A stretch of DNA of 64,000 bases from Paraktedonobacter carboxidivorans (GCA_041156125.1 JBEVTI010000021.1:24676-88675); one strand, 5' to 3'; shown: positions 49,561 to 59,532, counted from the stretch's first letter. Made by a program: numbers and translations. Notes: generated by a model from the letters alone, not told the origin.

Positions 49561-52086
49561 CTAGATCGACGAGAGTCTGAAGCGGTCCAGAACACGGCGT
49601 ACTGCTCCCTGTTTCCAAAAGTCTTCAATACCAAACTGGCGCGTAGCCCAGATGTAAACGAGAATGCCAGCAGGCAACTCCAGAGCTAGTTTAAGACAGA
49701 CGAAAATGGTACCCAGTATGCCCAGGCTCTGCGCCGCGGTGGTCATAAAAATCGCGTCAAGCAAAAAGCGTAGCGCCAGTAAGACCAGGCCCATGGCCAG
49801 CGAGGCCAGCAGCACACGTAGAGCAAAATCCGCTAGCTTGCGCAGACCCAGCATACCGATCTTCTTCTGCAAAAGATAGAGCAGCACCGCGGCTTCCACC
49901 AGGCCCGCCACTGAGGTCGAGAAAGCCAGGCTACCGAGTCCCCAGGCCGGTCCCCACTGCACAGCATGCACAATCTGCAGCAGAAGCAAGCTAAGCAAAA
50001 TTTTGAGTACAAACTGAGCTACACTGACAATCACCGGCGTCTTGCTATCGCGGAAAGCATAAAATGAGCGCGTTAAAATCTCTACACAGGCCAGGCCAGC
50101 CAGGCCGAGGGCAAAGAAGGCCAGTGGTACCGCCGTGGAACTGGCACTATCCAGGCTAAAAGCACCGTGCTGCAGCAGCACCTGAATAATGGGCAGGCCA
50201 AGCACCATCAGACCGATGCTGGAAGGAATCGACATAAAGAGAATGCTGCGCAGGGTATCCTCAATGATCTTGCGCACACGGTCCAGTCGTCCCAGTGTGA
50301 CATTTTCGGCCATAGTGGGAAAGGCCGCAGTCGAAATGGCCATACCGAAAATTCCCAGTGGCAGCAGCACCAGTTGCAACGCCTGGTAGTACTGGGTAAT
50401 TAAACCCTGCTGCTGGCCGGCCAACAGTCCGACCGACAGGAGTAAAATCAGGCCACGATCGACAAAAGTAGAGAAATACAGCATCGCCGCATTCAGGATA
50501 CGCGGGAGCATCTGGCGTCCGATCTGGATCACGCCCGCCTGCCGCCAATCGAAGGAGAAGGTATAGTGCATACATTCTCTGCGCACGCCGGGTATCTGCA
50601 CGCCCACCTGGAGCAGTGCCCCCAGAATAACCCCGATTGTCGCGGCGTACACTGAAAACGTGATAAACGCATCACTGCGCCCTAGAAAGGTCAGGAAGAC
50701 GCCGGGCAGCAGGCCAATAATCAAGCCAACGTTATACAGCACAGTGCCAATCGCTGGCAGCAAAAAGTTCTGGCGCGCATAAAGCACCGAGTTGATAATC
50801 ACTCCACCACCCATAATAATCGATTGCAGTAGCATAATGCGTGTCAGAGTGATGATCAGGCTCAATTCGCTGGCAGGCACGCCAGGGTTGTAGAGCGGAA
50901 CCAGCCAGGGGGCAAGAAGGATTGCCAGAAGCGCAAGCACGCACATGATGGCCAGGGCCAGATTGAGCGCGGAACTGGCTACGCGCCAGGCCGTTCGCTC
51001 ATCCTTTTCACCAACCATATAGTGGGTAAAAACAGGAATAAACGCGGAACTGAGCGCGCCGCCCGCGATAACATTAAAGATCAGGTCAGGAATTAAAAAA
51101 GCCTGTAAATACGCATCCGAGGTTAGAGAGGTGCCAAAGACATAGGCAAATAACGAAGTGCGCATAAGCCCTAAAATACGCCCGACAACAAAAGAGCCAG
51201 TCAGGATCATCGTCGCGCGCGTCATAGCCAGCTTTTGCATAGAGCCGGTATCCTGAAACGGCACCTGTTTATGTACGAGCGACCCGTTGTCGTCTACTGA
51301 GACTGCGGGCAATTGTTTGCTCGGCAAGGAGAGTAATCCCGTAAGTCTATGCTGCGCGAGTGGCCTGGTGGGCTTATCCTCGATGCGTTCCTCTCCTTGT
51401 AGCACCTCCGGTGGCATGGCTGAAGGCGCTCCCCAGGATAGCTCCTGTGAAGGGGGAGTTGATGGTGGCAACGGCGGGCTAAGCGGCGCGCTAAAAAGTT
51501 GCGTGATTAGCGAAATCTGCTTTGTCCACTGTCCCTGGCCATTCTGCACCGTGCTCGTCAGATCGCGCTGGCCTCCCTGCTGGCGACGCATACGCTCGGC
51601 ACGCAACTGCTGCAGACGCGTCTGGCGCAAGACTGGCAAAGGCTGCGAAGGCTGGGGCGCGTTAAAATATTGATACTCCATACCCTGGCCATAACCCAGG
51701 CTTGAACCCATATCCAGCAACGGCTCTTGATACTCAGGAGGCAAAGGCGGCTCAGCTTCCTGGGGCCCGCCCGGCGGCGCTACTAATGGACCCGAGGGCA
51801 TACCATACGAGCGCAATGAGCGAAATTGCCCCACCCCTCCTGCAGAAGCTGCTGGCAGGATGCCTGAAGCTGGCGGCAAACCATGCAGTTGCTGAGCTGG
51901 TGACGCTGGTAGCCTGACCAACGGATCTGCAGTCTTATCCTGCTGACCCTGCTGAGTCAGCTGATCCTGCTGATCCTGCTGATCCTGCTCATACTGCCAG
52001 CCATAATAAGGCGATTTTTGCTCCGAGCTATTTACCTGCTGAGATAGCGGTTTGTAGTGTCCTTCATTTCCCACAATGATCACCAA
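49561..52086 (-). CDS. murJ: MurJ/MviN-type lipid II flippase with long disordered N-terminus
   Basis: An 841-residue protein. From about residue 285 it is a MOP-family flippase with 14 helices; TRATMILTGSFVVGRILGLMRTSLFAYVFG and DAYLQAFLIPDLIFNVIAGGALSSAFIPVF are the MurJ hallmarks. It would move peptidoglycan precursor lipid II across the membrane. The first 285 residues are low complexity: Gln/Asp repeats (three 9-base repeats at 51961-51987), prolines and a basic RQTRLQQLRAERMRRQQGGQRD patch, presumably a cytoplasmic interaction tail. The GTG at 52086 is a tentative start. Confidence 0.85.
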   Translation of the reverse strand: MVIIVGNEGHYKPLSQQVNSSEQKSPYYGWQYEQDQQDQQDQLTQQGQQDKTADPLVRLPASPAQQLHGLPPASGILPAASAGGVGQFRSLRSYGMPSGPLVAPPGGPQEAEPPLPPEYQEPLLDMGSSLGYGQGMEYQYFNAPQPSQPLPVLRQTRLQQLRAERMRRQQGGQRDLTSTVQNGQGQWTKQISLITQLFSAPLSPPLPPSTPPSQELSWGAPSAMPPEVLQGEERIEDKPTRPLAQHRLTGLLSLPSKQLPAVSVDDNGSLVHKQVPFQDTGSMQKLAMTRATMILTGSFVVGRILGLMRTSLFAYVFGTSLTSDAYLQAFLIPDLIFNVIAGGALSSAFIPVFTHYMVGEKDERTAWRVASSALNLALAIMCVLALLAILLAPWLVPLYNPGVPASELSLIITLTRIMLLQSIIMGGGVIINSVLYARQNFLLPAIGTVLYNVGLIIGLLPGVFLTFLGRSDAFITFSVYAATIGVILGALLQVGVQIPGVRRECMHYTFSFDWRQAGVIQIGRQMLPRILNAAMLYFSTFVDRGLILLLSVGLLAGQQQGLITQYYQALQLVLLPLGIFGMAISTAAFPTMAENVTLGRLDRVRKIIEDTLRSILFMSIPSSIGLMVLGLPIIQVLLQHGAFSLDSASSTAVPLAFFALGLAGLACVEILTRSFYAFRDSKTPVIVSVAQFVLKILLSLLLLQIVHAVQWGPAWGLGSLAFSTSVAGLVEAAVLLYLLQKKIGMLGLRKLADFALRVLLASLAMGLVLLALRFLLDAIFMTTAAQSLGILGTIFVCLKLALELPAGILVYIWATRQFGIEDFWKQGAVRRVLDRFRLSSI

Positions 52087-52275
52087 AAAATAGTTGATGG
52101 TTTCCTTAGAGGAATAGAGTCCTGGTCCTTTTGACAGACTACTCTTTCATAAGTAGAGGCAAGTACCAGGCAATGAGAAAATTTCAACAGCCGTCACAGA
52201 CTATTCTCATATCCCACAGGTTCGCCACCAAGCATATCATATTGACCTGACTTTCACCAAACAAAACCCCGAAAG

Positions 52276-52806
52276 TCATAGTCTATCATCCTGAGCATGC
52301 AGCTTTTCCTGGTAACGTAGTGGCAGAGCTTTGACCCAGGCTCGCTGCTCCTCTGTCTCAGGCACCGTGTAGCCACGCGCGGTTGAAAGCATCTCACAGG
52401 CTTGCTCAGGCGTAAGGCCGCTAAGCACAAGCACGCTGGCCGCGATCAAGGCCGAGCGTCCCAGGCCCATCCGACAGTGAACCGCAACATGCTTGCCACG
52501 CGCGAGCTCTTCTTGCAGATCCTCCAGCAACTTAAAGGTAGCCAGGGACCACGGCGGCACATGATGATCAAGAATTGGATATGAACGATAGCTCACTCCC
52601 TGGCTCTGGCAGACTTCGCCTTCATGGCGCAAATCCAACTCAGCCTCTTCCTCTGGCATCAATAGCGAGACCACAATAGCGACGCCCTCAAAATATAACG
52701 CCTTTATTTCATCGTTCAGCCAGTCACCGCCGCGTGGACGCGGCAAAATGCTGAGCCTTCCTGCGGGCAGTTTCTGCACCGTATAGAGACGAGACAGCGC
52801 GGACAT
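52276..52806 (-). CDS. Dual-specificity / tyrosine-type protein phosphatase
   Basis: A 176-residue Cys-phosphatase. The P-loop is AVHCRMGLGRSALIAA (near residue 110; HCx5R with Cys and Arg), and YPILDHHVPPW near 85 is the likely general-acid loop with Asp. LTPEQACEMLSTARGYTVPETEEQ is typical of the KAP/CDC14-like group. It could reverse Tyr or Ser/Thr phosphorylation by the many kinases of such bacteria, or act on a phospholipid or inositol phosphate. It is 14 bases downstream of the EcfT gene on the same strand. Confidence 0.83.
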   Translation of the reverse strand: MSALSRLYTVQKLPAGRLSILPRPRGGDWLNDEIKALYFEGVAIVVSLLMPEEEAELDLRHEGEVCQSQGVSYRSYPILDHHVPPWSLATFKLLEDLQEELARGKHVAVHCRMGLGRSALIAASVLVLSGLTPEQACEMLSTARGYTVPETEEQRAWVKALPLRYQEKLHAQDDRL

Positions 52807-52819
52807 GCTTATGCCTCCT

Positions 52820-53899
52820 TTAAATGGAGGGTATCAGACCCCTCTGCAAGAAAAACGCCAGTAGCAAGCAAACACCTACCACCAGCAAGACCAGATAATC
52901 GACGCGTGTAAACCTCTTCTCATATAAACGTGTCTGCTGCCCATTTACCTGGTAGCCGCGAGCATCCAGCGCAATCGCCAGATCAGAGGCACGGCGCAGA
53001 GTATTGCGCAAAAAGGCGATAAAGAGAGCCAGACCACTGCGCATGCGCTCACGCGGGGAGCCGCTACTAAAGCTGGCACCGCGCGCAGCCTGGGCCTTAA
53101 GCAATTGCTCAAACTCCTCGAACAGCGTCGGCATAAAACGCAGCGCGATCAGTGTCATCAACGCGAAATCATCCACCGGCAAACGCAGCCAGCGCAGCGG
53201 AGCCATCAGCATTGTCACACCCTCAATTAGCGCGACCGGCGAGGTGGTCATGGTCAACAAGAGCGAGCTAGGGTAGAGCACAAGGAATAACAAGAAAAAG
53301 ATACTGGAAGTCCAGAGTGTATCCACAGTAATCATATAGGCCAGACGCGGCGTAGGATAAGGTGGCTGAGCAAAATAAGCGAAAAGCGCCGTTGTCCCTA
53401 GAATCGCCAGCACCCAGATGATCACGAGGCGCGTCTGCCTGAGTTTGCGCCGGAAACCAGGCTGGCGCCAGGCCGCGACTGGCAAATGCGCGAGTAGCAG
53501 ATAAACCGCCATCAGACCGAGCAGCACCAGCGCTAGACTACTCAGAAAAACTGGTGTGAGCAGCAAAGGCGGCAGTATATAAAGCACCTGACCATCGCTA
53601 ACAGGAATCACGTGCGTAGGTATGAGCAAGCTGAGCAGCGCACCAAACAATACAATCAGCGTAAGCAGCCACATACGACGCGCAATCTCAAGCACCGAGA
53701 TACGCGAAAAGGCCACACCGCACAAGATCAGCGCCAATGCCATCAGATACGGCCCGATATGCCCATAAAAGAAAAACTGGTCGATCAACAACGCTCCCAG
53801 ACACATTAGTACAACCAGTAGCTTGGTCCTGGCCTGTAGGCGATGCAGCAAGCTAGTTCCTGGATAATAGGCCCCTAACGAGACATTTTTGAGTAACAT
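52820..53899 (-). CDS. ecfT: ECF transporter T component (EcfT)
   Basis: A 359-residue, mostly membrane protein of the CbiQ/EcfT family, which couples two ATPases to a substrate-binding S component. The start YYPGTSLLHRLQARTKLLVVLM and the two cytoplasmic coupling motifs are recognisable: AQAARGASFSSG and ASDLAIALDARGYQ (A-R-G type). It has more helices than the typical 260-residue EcfT. Gene order with the two ATPases and a DUF2232 protein makes a full ECF importer likely. Confidence 0.88.
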   Translation of the reverse strand: MLLKNVSLGAYYPGTSLLHRLQARTKLLVVLMCLGALLIDQFFFYGHIGPYLMALALILCGVAFSRISVLEIARRMWLLTLIVLFGALLSLLIPTHVIPVSDGQVLYILPPLLLTPVFLSSLALVLLGLMAVYLLLAHLPVAAWRQPGFRRKLRQTRLVIIWVLAILGTTALFAYFAQPPYPTPRLAYMITVDTLWTSSIFFLLFLVLYPSSLLLTMTTSPVALIEGVTMLMAPLRWLRLPVDDFALMTLIALRFMPTLFEEFEQLLKAQAARGASFSSGSPRERMRSGLALFIAFLRNTLRRASDLAIALDARGYQVNGQQTRLYEKRFTRVDYLVLLVVGVCLLLAFFLQRGLIPSI

Positions 53900-54027
53900 T
53901 AGCGCAGATCCTCTATATAGACTCTATTGCGGTGCTTTCAATAAGGACAAACCAGAAGCAATTGTCGCTCTCTACAAAAATTCCCAGACGGCGTAAAGCA
54001 GCCCGCTTTGTACTAAAGCGACTGACT

Positions 54028-54903
54028 TCAGTCGAGTATGTGCAGCCCTTTTATCCGCGTGATCGACGCGAAAGCCTCTTCGACTGTCATGACATCGGCA
54101 GGCACGGGCAGACCACGCTGACGCAATTGCGCGAGCAGTTCATAGAGCGGAGGAGGCGCCAGGTCGTAGTCACGCAGCACTTCTGGCTGAGCAAAGATCT
54201 CGCGTGGGACCCCTTGAAGCACCAGACGGCTCTTGTGCAGGACAAATAACCGCTCAGCCAGCGAGGCTACTTCAGCCATATCGTGCGAGATCAACACAAC
54301 AGTAATTCCCTGGCGGTGCAAACTCTGGATACAATGGTAGATCTCTGCTTTGCCTTCAGCATCCAGACCTACCCCCGGCTCATCCAGAACCAAAATATCC
54401 GGGCGCATTGACAGCACGGTAGCCAGGGCTACGCGCCTTTGTTGCCCGCCGCTAAGTTCAAAAGGCGAACGGTGGCCGTATTCCTGGTGCGGCAGACCAA
54501 CCATTTCCAGGGCTTCCACTACGCGTGCGCGTATCTCTTTACGCGAAATGGACAAGTGGCGGGGACCGAAGGCGATATCCGCGAAGACACTGCGTTCAAA
54601 AAGCTGGGCTTCGGGAAATTGAAACAGCAAGCCCACGCGCCGCCGCAGTTTGACCAGATCCGCCCCGGACGCACCGACTTCGATGCCATCGACGACCACT
54701 GAACCGCTGGTAGGCTGGAGCAGACCGTTAAAATGCTGCACCAGCGTTGATTTGCCCGAACCAGTCACCCCGATAATCGCCACACAGGAACCGCGCGCGA
54801 TCTCCAGGTTGACATTTTGCAACGCTGGCCGGCGCAACGCGGCATCTCGTTTCGCGGCGTAGGTATATGAAAGGTCGCGCGCCTGAATAATCGCTGCGCT
54901 CAA
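54028..54903 (-). CDS. ecfA2: ECF transporter ATPase (EcfA2)
   Basis: A 291-residue ABC ATPase. Walker A GVTGSGKSTLVQHFNGLL near 44, Q-loop LFQFPEAQLF, signature FELSGGQQRRVALATVL near 147, Walker B LVLDEPGVGLD near 175, and H-loop ISHDM. QFPEAQLF with the Q/E pattern and the late basic tail are EcfA features. The ATG overlaps the stop of EcfA1 by four bases (ATGA). Confidence 0.92.
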   Translation of the reverse strand: MSAAIIQARDLSYTYAAKRDAALRRPALQNVNLEIARGSCVAIIGVTGSGKSTLVQHFNGLLQPTSGSVVVDGIEVGASGADLVKLRRRVGLLFQFPEAQLFERSVFADIAFGPRHLSISRKEIRARVVEALEMVGLPHQEYGHRSPFELSGGQQRRVALATVLSMRPDILVLDEPGVGLDAEGKAEIYHCIQSLHRQGITVVLISHDMAEVASLAERLFVLHKSRLVLQGVPREIFAQPEVLRDYDLAPPPLYELLAQLRQRGLPVPADVMTVEEAFASITRIKGLHILD

Positions 54904-55745
54904 GATGCTACCTCCCGCGCGATAGCCTGAGCGCTCAATGTACCTGGCGCCAGAGGCAGGCCCGCCGCCCGCAAAAGCGCGGCCAGTTCCAATGACTCTG
55001 GCACAACCAGTTTCAAAGCCCGCAAACGCTCAAGATCGGCGAAAATCTCCTCTGGCCGACCCTCCATCAGAATATGCCCCTGTTCCATCACTAGAATACG
55101 CTCAGCCTCCATAACCTCCTCAAGTAAATGCGTAACATGAATAATGGTTAGACCGTAGGCGCGATGCAGACTGTGCAGTAGTCGCACTATCTCCTGGCGC
55201 GACAAGGGATCGAGTTGCGAGGTGGCTTCGTCGGCGATAATGCAGCGCGGGCGCAGAGCCAGTACACTCGCGATAGCCAGGCGCTGACGCTGGCCACCTG
55301 AGAGACGTTGCGGCGACTGTTTGCGCAGATGCGCGAGACCTACCGCCTCCAGAGAGGCTGTGACACGCTCAGCAATCTCCTGCGCCGGAAATCCGCGCAC
55401 TGCCAGCCCCCAGGCTACATCATCCTCAACAATTGTAGCGATGATCTGATTATCCGGTTGCTGGAAAATCATACCCACGGTCTCACGAATGCGCTTCTGG
55501 TAGCCCTGCTCACGCGTGTCCATGCCTGTCACTAGCACACGTCCGCTGTCGGGCGTCAGCAGCGCGTTGCAGTGACGCGCCAGGGTTGATTTACCGCTCC
55601 CATTATGTCCCAACACCGCCAGGTACTCACCTGCCCGCACCTGGAGTTGAAGGTCTTCCAGGGCCGGTTCCACCCTCTCCTCAGTCCCTACCTGCCGATA
55701 GGTATAGGTCACCCGCTGAAAATCGATCAGTGGTATCTCGCTCAT
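54900..55745 (-). CDS. ecfA1: ECF transporter ATPase (EcfA1)
   Basis: A 281-residue ABC ATPase. Walker A GHNGSGKSTLARHCNALL near 47, Q-loop IFQQPDNQIIATIVEDDVAWG, signature RLSGGQRQRLAIASVL near 155, Walker B IIADEATSQLDP, and H-loop VTHLLEE. The D-N-Q-I pattern after the Q-loop is characteristic of EcfA1. ATG 55745 overlaps the preceding stop (ATGA); a longer open frame reaches 55817. Pairs with EcfA2. Confidence 0.92.
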   Translation of the reverse strand: MSEIPLIDFQRVTYTYRQVGTEERVEPALEDLQLQVRAGEYLAVLGHNGSGKSTLARHCNALLTPDSGRVLVTGMDTREQGYQKRIRETVGMIFQQPDNQIIATIVEDDVAWGLAVRGFPAQEIAERVTASLEAVGLAHLRKQSPQRLSGGQRQRLAIASVLALRPRCIIADEATSQLDPLSRQEIVRLLHSLHRAYGLTIIHVTHLLEEVMEAERILVMEQGHILMEGRPEEIFADLERLRALKLVVPESLELAALLRAAGLPLAPGTLSAQAIAREVAS

Positions 55746-56650
55746 GCGTTTCTGCTGGCCTCCCTCTCTAATCTGCGCTGATGCAGGCGGGCAATATTCA
55801 GACGCCGCACCTCGCACTTGAGTTGATACAGTACAGGAAATCTCGTCAGTGCTCGCCTGGGCACAAGCTTAAACAACCCGGCGACTAGCGCGTGCAGCCC
55901 TCCCTCCAGACGATAGCCAGGGAAGGGACGCACCTGATATCCCAGGACTCTCAAGAAGAAATTCACCAGAAAGTACACACCCAATACCAGCGGAATAGAG
56001 GTCAGGCAGGAGAGAAGATAATAGTAGATTAACCAGTGTTCAAAGCCCCATTGTACAAAACGATCAAGCGGCGGAAAAAGCCAGTTCTGCCAGAAGCTGC
56101 CAAGTCCTACAAAAGTAAAAACCAGGCTCGCTACCCTCGTCGTAGATGCATAGGTCAGGCGCAACGTACGTAAAAGGAACGTCGCTCCACCACCCACAAA
56201 AGCATAAAACAACAATACCGCCCATAATGCCGCACCACCAGCTATAACTCCTATGATAAAAGTCAGTATCTGATTTAAACGATGACGCATCGTCAAACCC
56301 AGAAAAAGGCCAGCTCCACTCTCTAACAAAAAAAAGGGCGCTCCCCCTGGCCCCATCACAATACATACCACAAAAAGCGCGACACACAAACTCATGCAGC
56401 CCACATAGAAGCCGCGCCTGAGCACAACCACAGCGAAAATCACAGGTATCAGCGCCTGGAGCACGACACCCCCTACTGGTACGAATTTGATTAACCACTG
56501 AAAAATGACGCCTATATCGGCCAGCAGTGCCCCTTCCGCAATCTCAATCGCGCGCAATGGGCGTGGACGCCAGACAGGTAAAACGCGCTTCGGCAATACA
56601 GGTAAGCTCTCAAATAATGGTATCGTAGTTTTCTGGCTATCTTTGATCAT
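55742..56650 (-). CDS. DUF2232 (YybS-like) membrane protein, possible S component
   Basis: A 302-residue membrane protein with about eight helices, first gene of the ECF operon. EIAEGALLADIGVIFQWLIKFVPVGGVVLQALIPVIFAVVVLRRGFYVGCMSLCVALFVV and the later GPGGAPFFLLESGAGLFLGLTMRH match the DUF2232/YybS pattern, which has similarity to ECF substrate-binding components. Overlapping genes after it (ATGA into ecfA1) support its membership of the transporter. The bound vitamin or metal is not known. The C-terminus is basic and cytoplasmic. Confidence 0.8.
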   Translation of the reverse strand: MIKDSQKTTIPLFESLPVLPKRVLPVWRPRPLRAIEIAEGALLADIGVIFQWLIKFVPVGGVVLQALIPVIFAVVVLRRGFYVGCMSLCVALFVVCIVMGPGGAPFFLLESGAGLFLGLTMRHRLNQILTFIIGVIAGGAALWAVLLFYAFVGGGATFLLRTLRLTYASTTRVASLVFTFVGLGSFWQNWLFPPLDRFVQWGFEHWLIYYYLLSCLTSIPLVLGVYFLVNFFLRVLGYQVRPFPGYRLEGGLHALVAGLFKLVPRRALTRFPVLYQLKCEVRRLNIARLHQRRLEREASRNA

Positions 56651-57689
56651 TGAACCTACTCATCTATACTTAATAGATCAACTGTCGCGTGGCTTCATTC
56701 ACATTCCCTGGTCCACTCTGACCCCTGCCCTTTCACTCCAAGACCCACCTGGTATGACACCTCTGGGAACGCCCCTTGCGTTGGCTGCACAAACGGCATA
56801 GAGATCTGGCAATACCCGGCGAGGAGTTCATCTGGAACTTCCTGACGATATCTAGTGTACCATGACTTTCCCATTCTCCATCTCATCGCGCACCCAGCAA
56901 CCAGAGGGCGTCAGACCATTTATTCATTCACAAAGCACCATTACTCAAGCACAAAGGATAGGATATCAGTACCTGCACACTCTAACAAAATTATATGAGA
57001 TATAAATGAAACGCTCAAATGACTGGTTTTGTGTGCAGTGTATCATAGATAGCAAGCATACAAAAGTACCAGTCAACAGAAATTTTTCCTTTGGCATTCA
57101 GAGGCATGAGTTCCTGCTCAAAATTGAGAAAGCGCGGCAAGCTTGACAGAAGCATCTTTCCATATATATACTCCAGAAGGAAGTATTCTCTCGTTTCGTT
57201 TTTGGGAGGTTTTGACATCTATGCCAGTGAACCGCTAACTCCATGCTATTTCCTGTTCAGGCAGTGAAATAGAGACTACCATTCTTACTCCAGGCACTCG
57301 CGTATCTCTCACCGGGAATGAACGCTTAACCGTTCTCTATCTGGGATACCGCGTAGTGTATTTTGTATATGCTGATGCTCTCAGCCTTGCCAGAGAGACA
57401 GCATATGGAAAAGCAGGCATCAGGATGGTAGGAAGTTGGTATGGAGAAGCGCGCGAGATGTCAGGTATGGACCTCCAGCGAACGCATCGCTGATGTTTCC
57501 CATCCACTACATTCAGGACCGAGATATGTTCTCGCTGGTTCTGGCGCGCCAGGCAGGTTCGCGTCCCAAAGTCGCAACAATGACCTTCACTCTCCATCTC
57601 CTCTTATGCCCCATGTTTCCCTGAAGTGCTGTTTAAAAACAGATCGTTGATAGATCGCTGCTATTACAAAAGAGAAGGAGATCAGAACA
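56651..57689. other. Gene-poor interval of about 1 kb
   Basis: I cannot support any gene here. Short open frames exist (for example 57015-57218 minus, 67 residues; 57436-57624 plus; 57337-57597 minus), but none has a good ribosome site, a recognised motif or a partner. A + strand stretch around 57320-57480 (YLGYRVVYFVYADALSLARETAYGKAG) reads like protein but has no start and stops soon, so it may be a gene remnant. No promoter or long repeat was seen. Confidence 0.35.
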
Positions 57690-58175
57690 ATGACCACAGG
57701 GCTTCCTAATTTTTTTCAATATAACCTCTGGGCAAACCTGCGTTTGCTCGACGCTTGCATGCACCTGTCCGAGGCACAATTGGACGCCACCATGACAGGA
57801 ACATTTGGCAGTGTGCGAGAGACCCTTATGCACCTGTTCGCTGCCGAAGAAGGCTACGTGCAGTCTTTTACCCGCACAACCCCTACACCTCCATTGAAAG
57901 AATTCACCACTTTCGCGGGCTTCGATGAATTGCGACGACGAGCTGAGATGTCTGGCAAAGAGTTGATCACCATCGCGAAACAGAGGAACCTGGACCTGAT
58001 CCTTCATCTAGATGGCGGAACCTATGATGCCCCGGCCTTTATCGTGGTGATCCAGGCCATCGATCACGCCATCGATCACCGTTCACAGATAGCCACTCTG
58101 CTAAGCCAGCAGGGTATCGAGCCACCCGAACTCGATGCCTGGGCATATAATGACGCCACATACAAAAAGTCGTGA
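57690..58175 (+). CDS. DinB-family metal-dependent protein
   Basis: A 161-residue four-helix-bundle protein of the DinB/YfiT family. FFQYNLWANLRLLDACMHLSEAQL, then SVRETLMHLFAAEEGYVQSF with the first metal histidine, and AIDHAIDHRSQIATLLSQQGIEPPELDAWAY with the second and third, give the usual triad. DinB proteins are thiol-dependent transferases or of unknown function (bacillithiol or mycothiol S-transferases among them). ATG 57690 follows AGAGAAGGAGA. Confidence 0.87.
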   Translation: MTTGLPNFFQYNLWANLRLLDACMHLSEAQLDATMTGTFGSVRETLMHLFAAEEGYVQSFTRTTPTPPLKEFTTFAGFDELRRRAEMSGKELITIAKQRNLDLILHLDGGTYDAPAFIVVIQAIDHAIDHRSQIATLLSQQGIEPPELDAWAYNDATYKKS

Positions 58176-58189
58176 TGAGATAGGAGCAA

Positions 58190-58231
58190 AGATTTTTCGG
58201 ACGAGACGCTGGTGCCTCGTCCGAAAAATCT
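58190..58231. terminator. Hairpin after the DinB gene
   Basis: AGATTTTTCGGACGAG (58190-58205) and its perfect complement (58216-58231) around a 10-base loop, starting 15 bases after the stop codon. Confidence 0.6.
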
Positions 58232-58460
58232 CTAGAAATAGACACACCCTTGTTGTGATATCCTCTTGTCTTTTTCCCCTGTCTCTGCTATGCTCCTCAC
58301 AACTGAGAGAGAGGTTTCTGCGCAACAGCGCGAAGGGCGCCGGCATCCTGGCTGGGGACAGGTTATAGGATCTCCCATCAAACCTCTTGCTCGCTCGCCT
58401 GCGGCGGCAAAAAAATTGCGCACGGAGTTAATTTCAAATAGATGCGAGGATATAAACTAT

Positions 58461-59528
58461 ATGAATCACCTGCATATTGTTATTCTGGCCGGTGGAAGTG
58501 GCACACGACTCTGGCCACTCAGCACACCAAGCTTTCCCAAACAATTCCTGCCGCTTCCCAATGGGAACAGTATGATCCAGGAAACGCTGGTACGCGTCGC
58601 GCCCCTGGTGAGCCCTGAGCAGACCTGGGTGGTGACCGGACGCAGTATGGCCGGTCTGGTCGAGGAGCACCTACCCCTCCTCTCTCCCACTCACATCCTG
58701 CGCGAGCCGATGGGGCGCAACTCCGCGCCAGCTATCGCCTGGATTGCCGCGACCATCGCGAAACAAGATCCCGAAGCCATCATGGTCACGCTCTCAGCCG
58801 ATCATGTGATCACCGAAGTAGAGGCATTCAGACAAGCGCTACTTCTCGCGCATAAAGCGGCCAGCCAGGGCCAGCTCGTCACACTGGGCATCACACCCAC
58901 AGCCCCTGAGACTGGCTATGGCTACATCCGCTATGCCGCGGCACGTGACGAAGGCTTCGGGCACCAACTCTTCTCAGGCGAACGTTTTGTGGAAAAGCCC
59001 GACCTCGCCACCGCCAGAAGCTACCTCGCGGACGGCCATTACGTCTGGAATAGCGGTATGTTTATCTGGCAAGTGCAAACCATCCTACACGAACTGTACA
59101 CCCACCAGCCCGAAATTATGCAGTGCATCGACCGTATCGTTGACGCCATGGACACGTCCGAGATAGAAACTCTTCTGAATGAAATCTGGCCCTCAATCCC
59201 CTCTATTTCGATCGACTATGGCATCATGGAAAAAACCACCCAGTTCTCCGTCATCCCCGCTAATATCGGCTGGAACGACGTAGGCAACTGGGAACAATAT
59301 GGCGCGCTCTTTCCCTCCGACGAACAGGGCATCAAACGCATGGGCACCCATGAAGACCTGGGCAGCCAGAATATTTTTGTCTACAACAACACCTCCCGCC
59401 AGATCTTCACCATCGGCCTGGAAAATGTCGTCGTAGTTGAGATGGACGACAAAACCGTTATCTGCCACATCAACGATGTTCAACGCGTCAAAGAACTGGC
59501 GGAAAAGCAAAATAGTAAACATGCGTAA
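58461..59528 (+). CDS. manC: Mannose-1-phosphate guanylyltransferase
   Basis: A 355-residue nucleotidyltransferase making GDP-mannose from mannose 1-phosphate and GTP. The signature HIVILAGGSGTRLWPLSTPSFPKQFLPL is at the N-terminus, the MVTLSADHVI region near 113, GYGYIRY, and VEKPD near 182 (substrate contacts), and the C-terminal FSVIPANIGWNDVGNWEQYGAL is diagnostic for ManC/RfbM-type enzymes. The isomerase domain of bifunctional forms is absent. The frame is open back to 58266, but ATG 58461 begins at the family start and has GCGAGGA upstream. Confidence 0.92.
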   Translation: MNHLHIVILAGGSGTRLWPLSTPSFPKQFLPLPNGNSMIQETLVRVAPLVSPEQTWVVTGRSMAGLVEEHLPLLSPTHILREPMGRNSAPAIAWIAATIAKQDPEAIMVTLSADHVITEVEAFRQALLLAHKAASQGQLVTLGITPTAPETGYGYIRYAAARDEGFGHQLFSGERFVEKPDLATARSYLADGHYVWNSGMFIWQVQTILHELYTHQPEIMQCIDRIVDAMDTSEIETLLNEIWPSIPSISIDYGIMEKTTQFSVIPANIGWNDVGNWEQYGALFPSDEQGIKRMGTHEDLGSQNIFVYNNTSRQIFTIGLENVVVVEMDDKTVICHINDVQRVKELAEKQNSKHA

Positions 59529-59532
59529 AAAC

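Noticed and set aside
57015..57218. Minus-strand gene of 67 residues
   Set aside because: No ribosome site, no recognised motif and no conserved neighbours; kept only as part of the description of the gene-poor interval.
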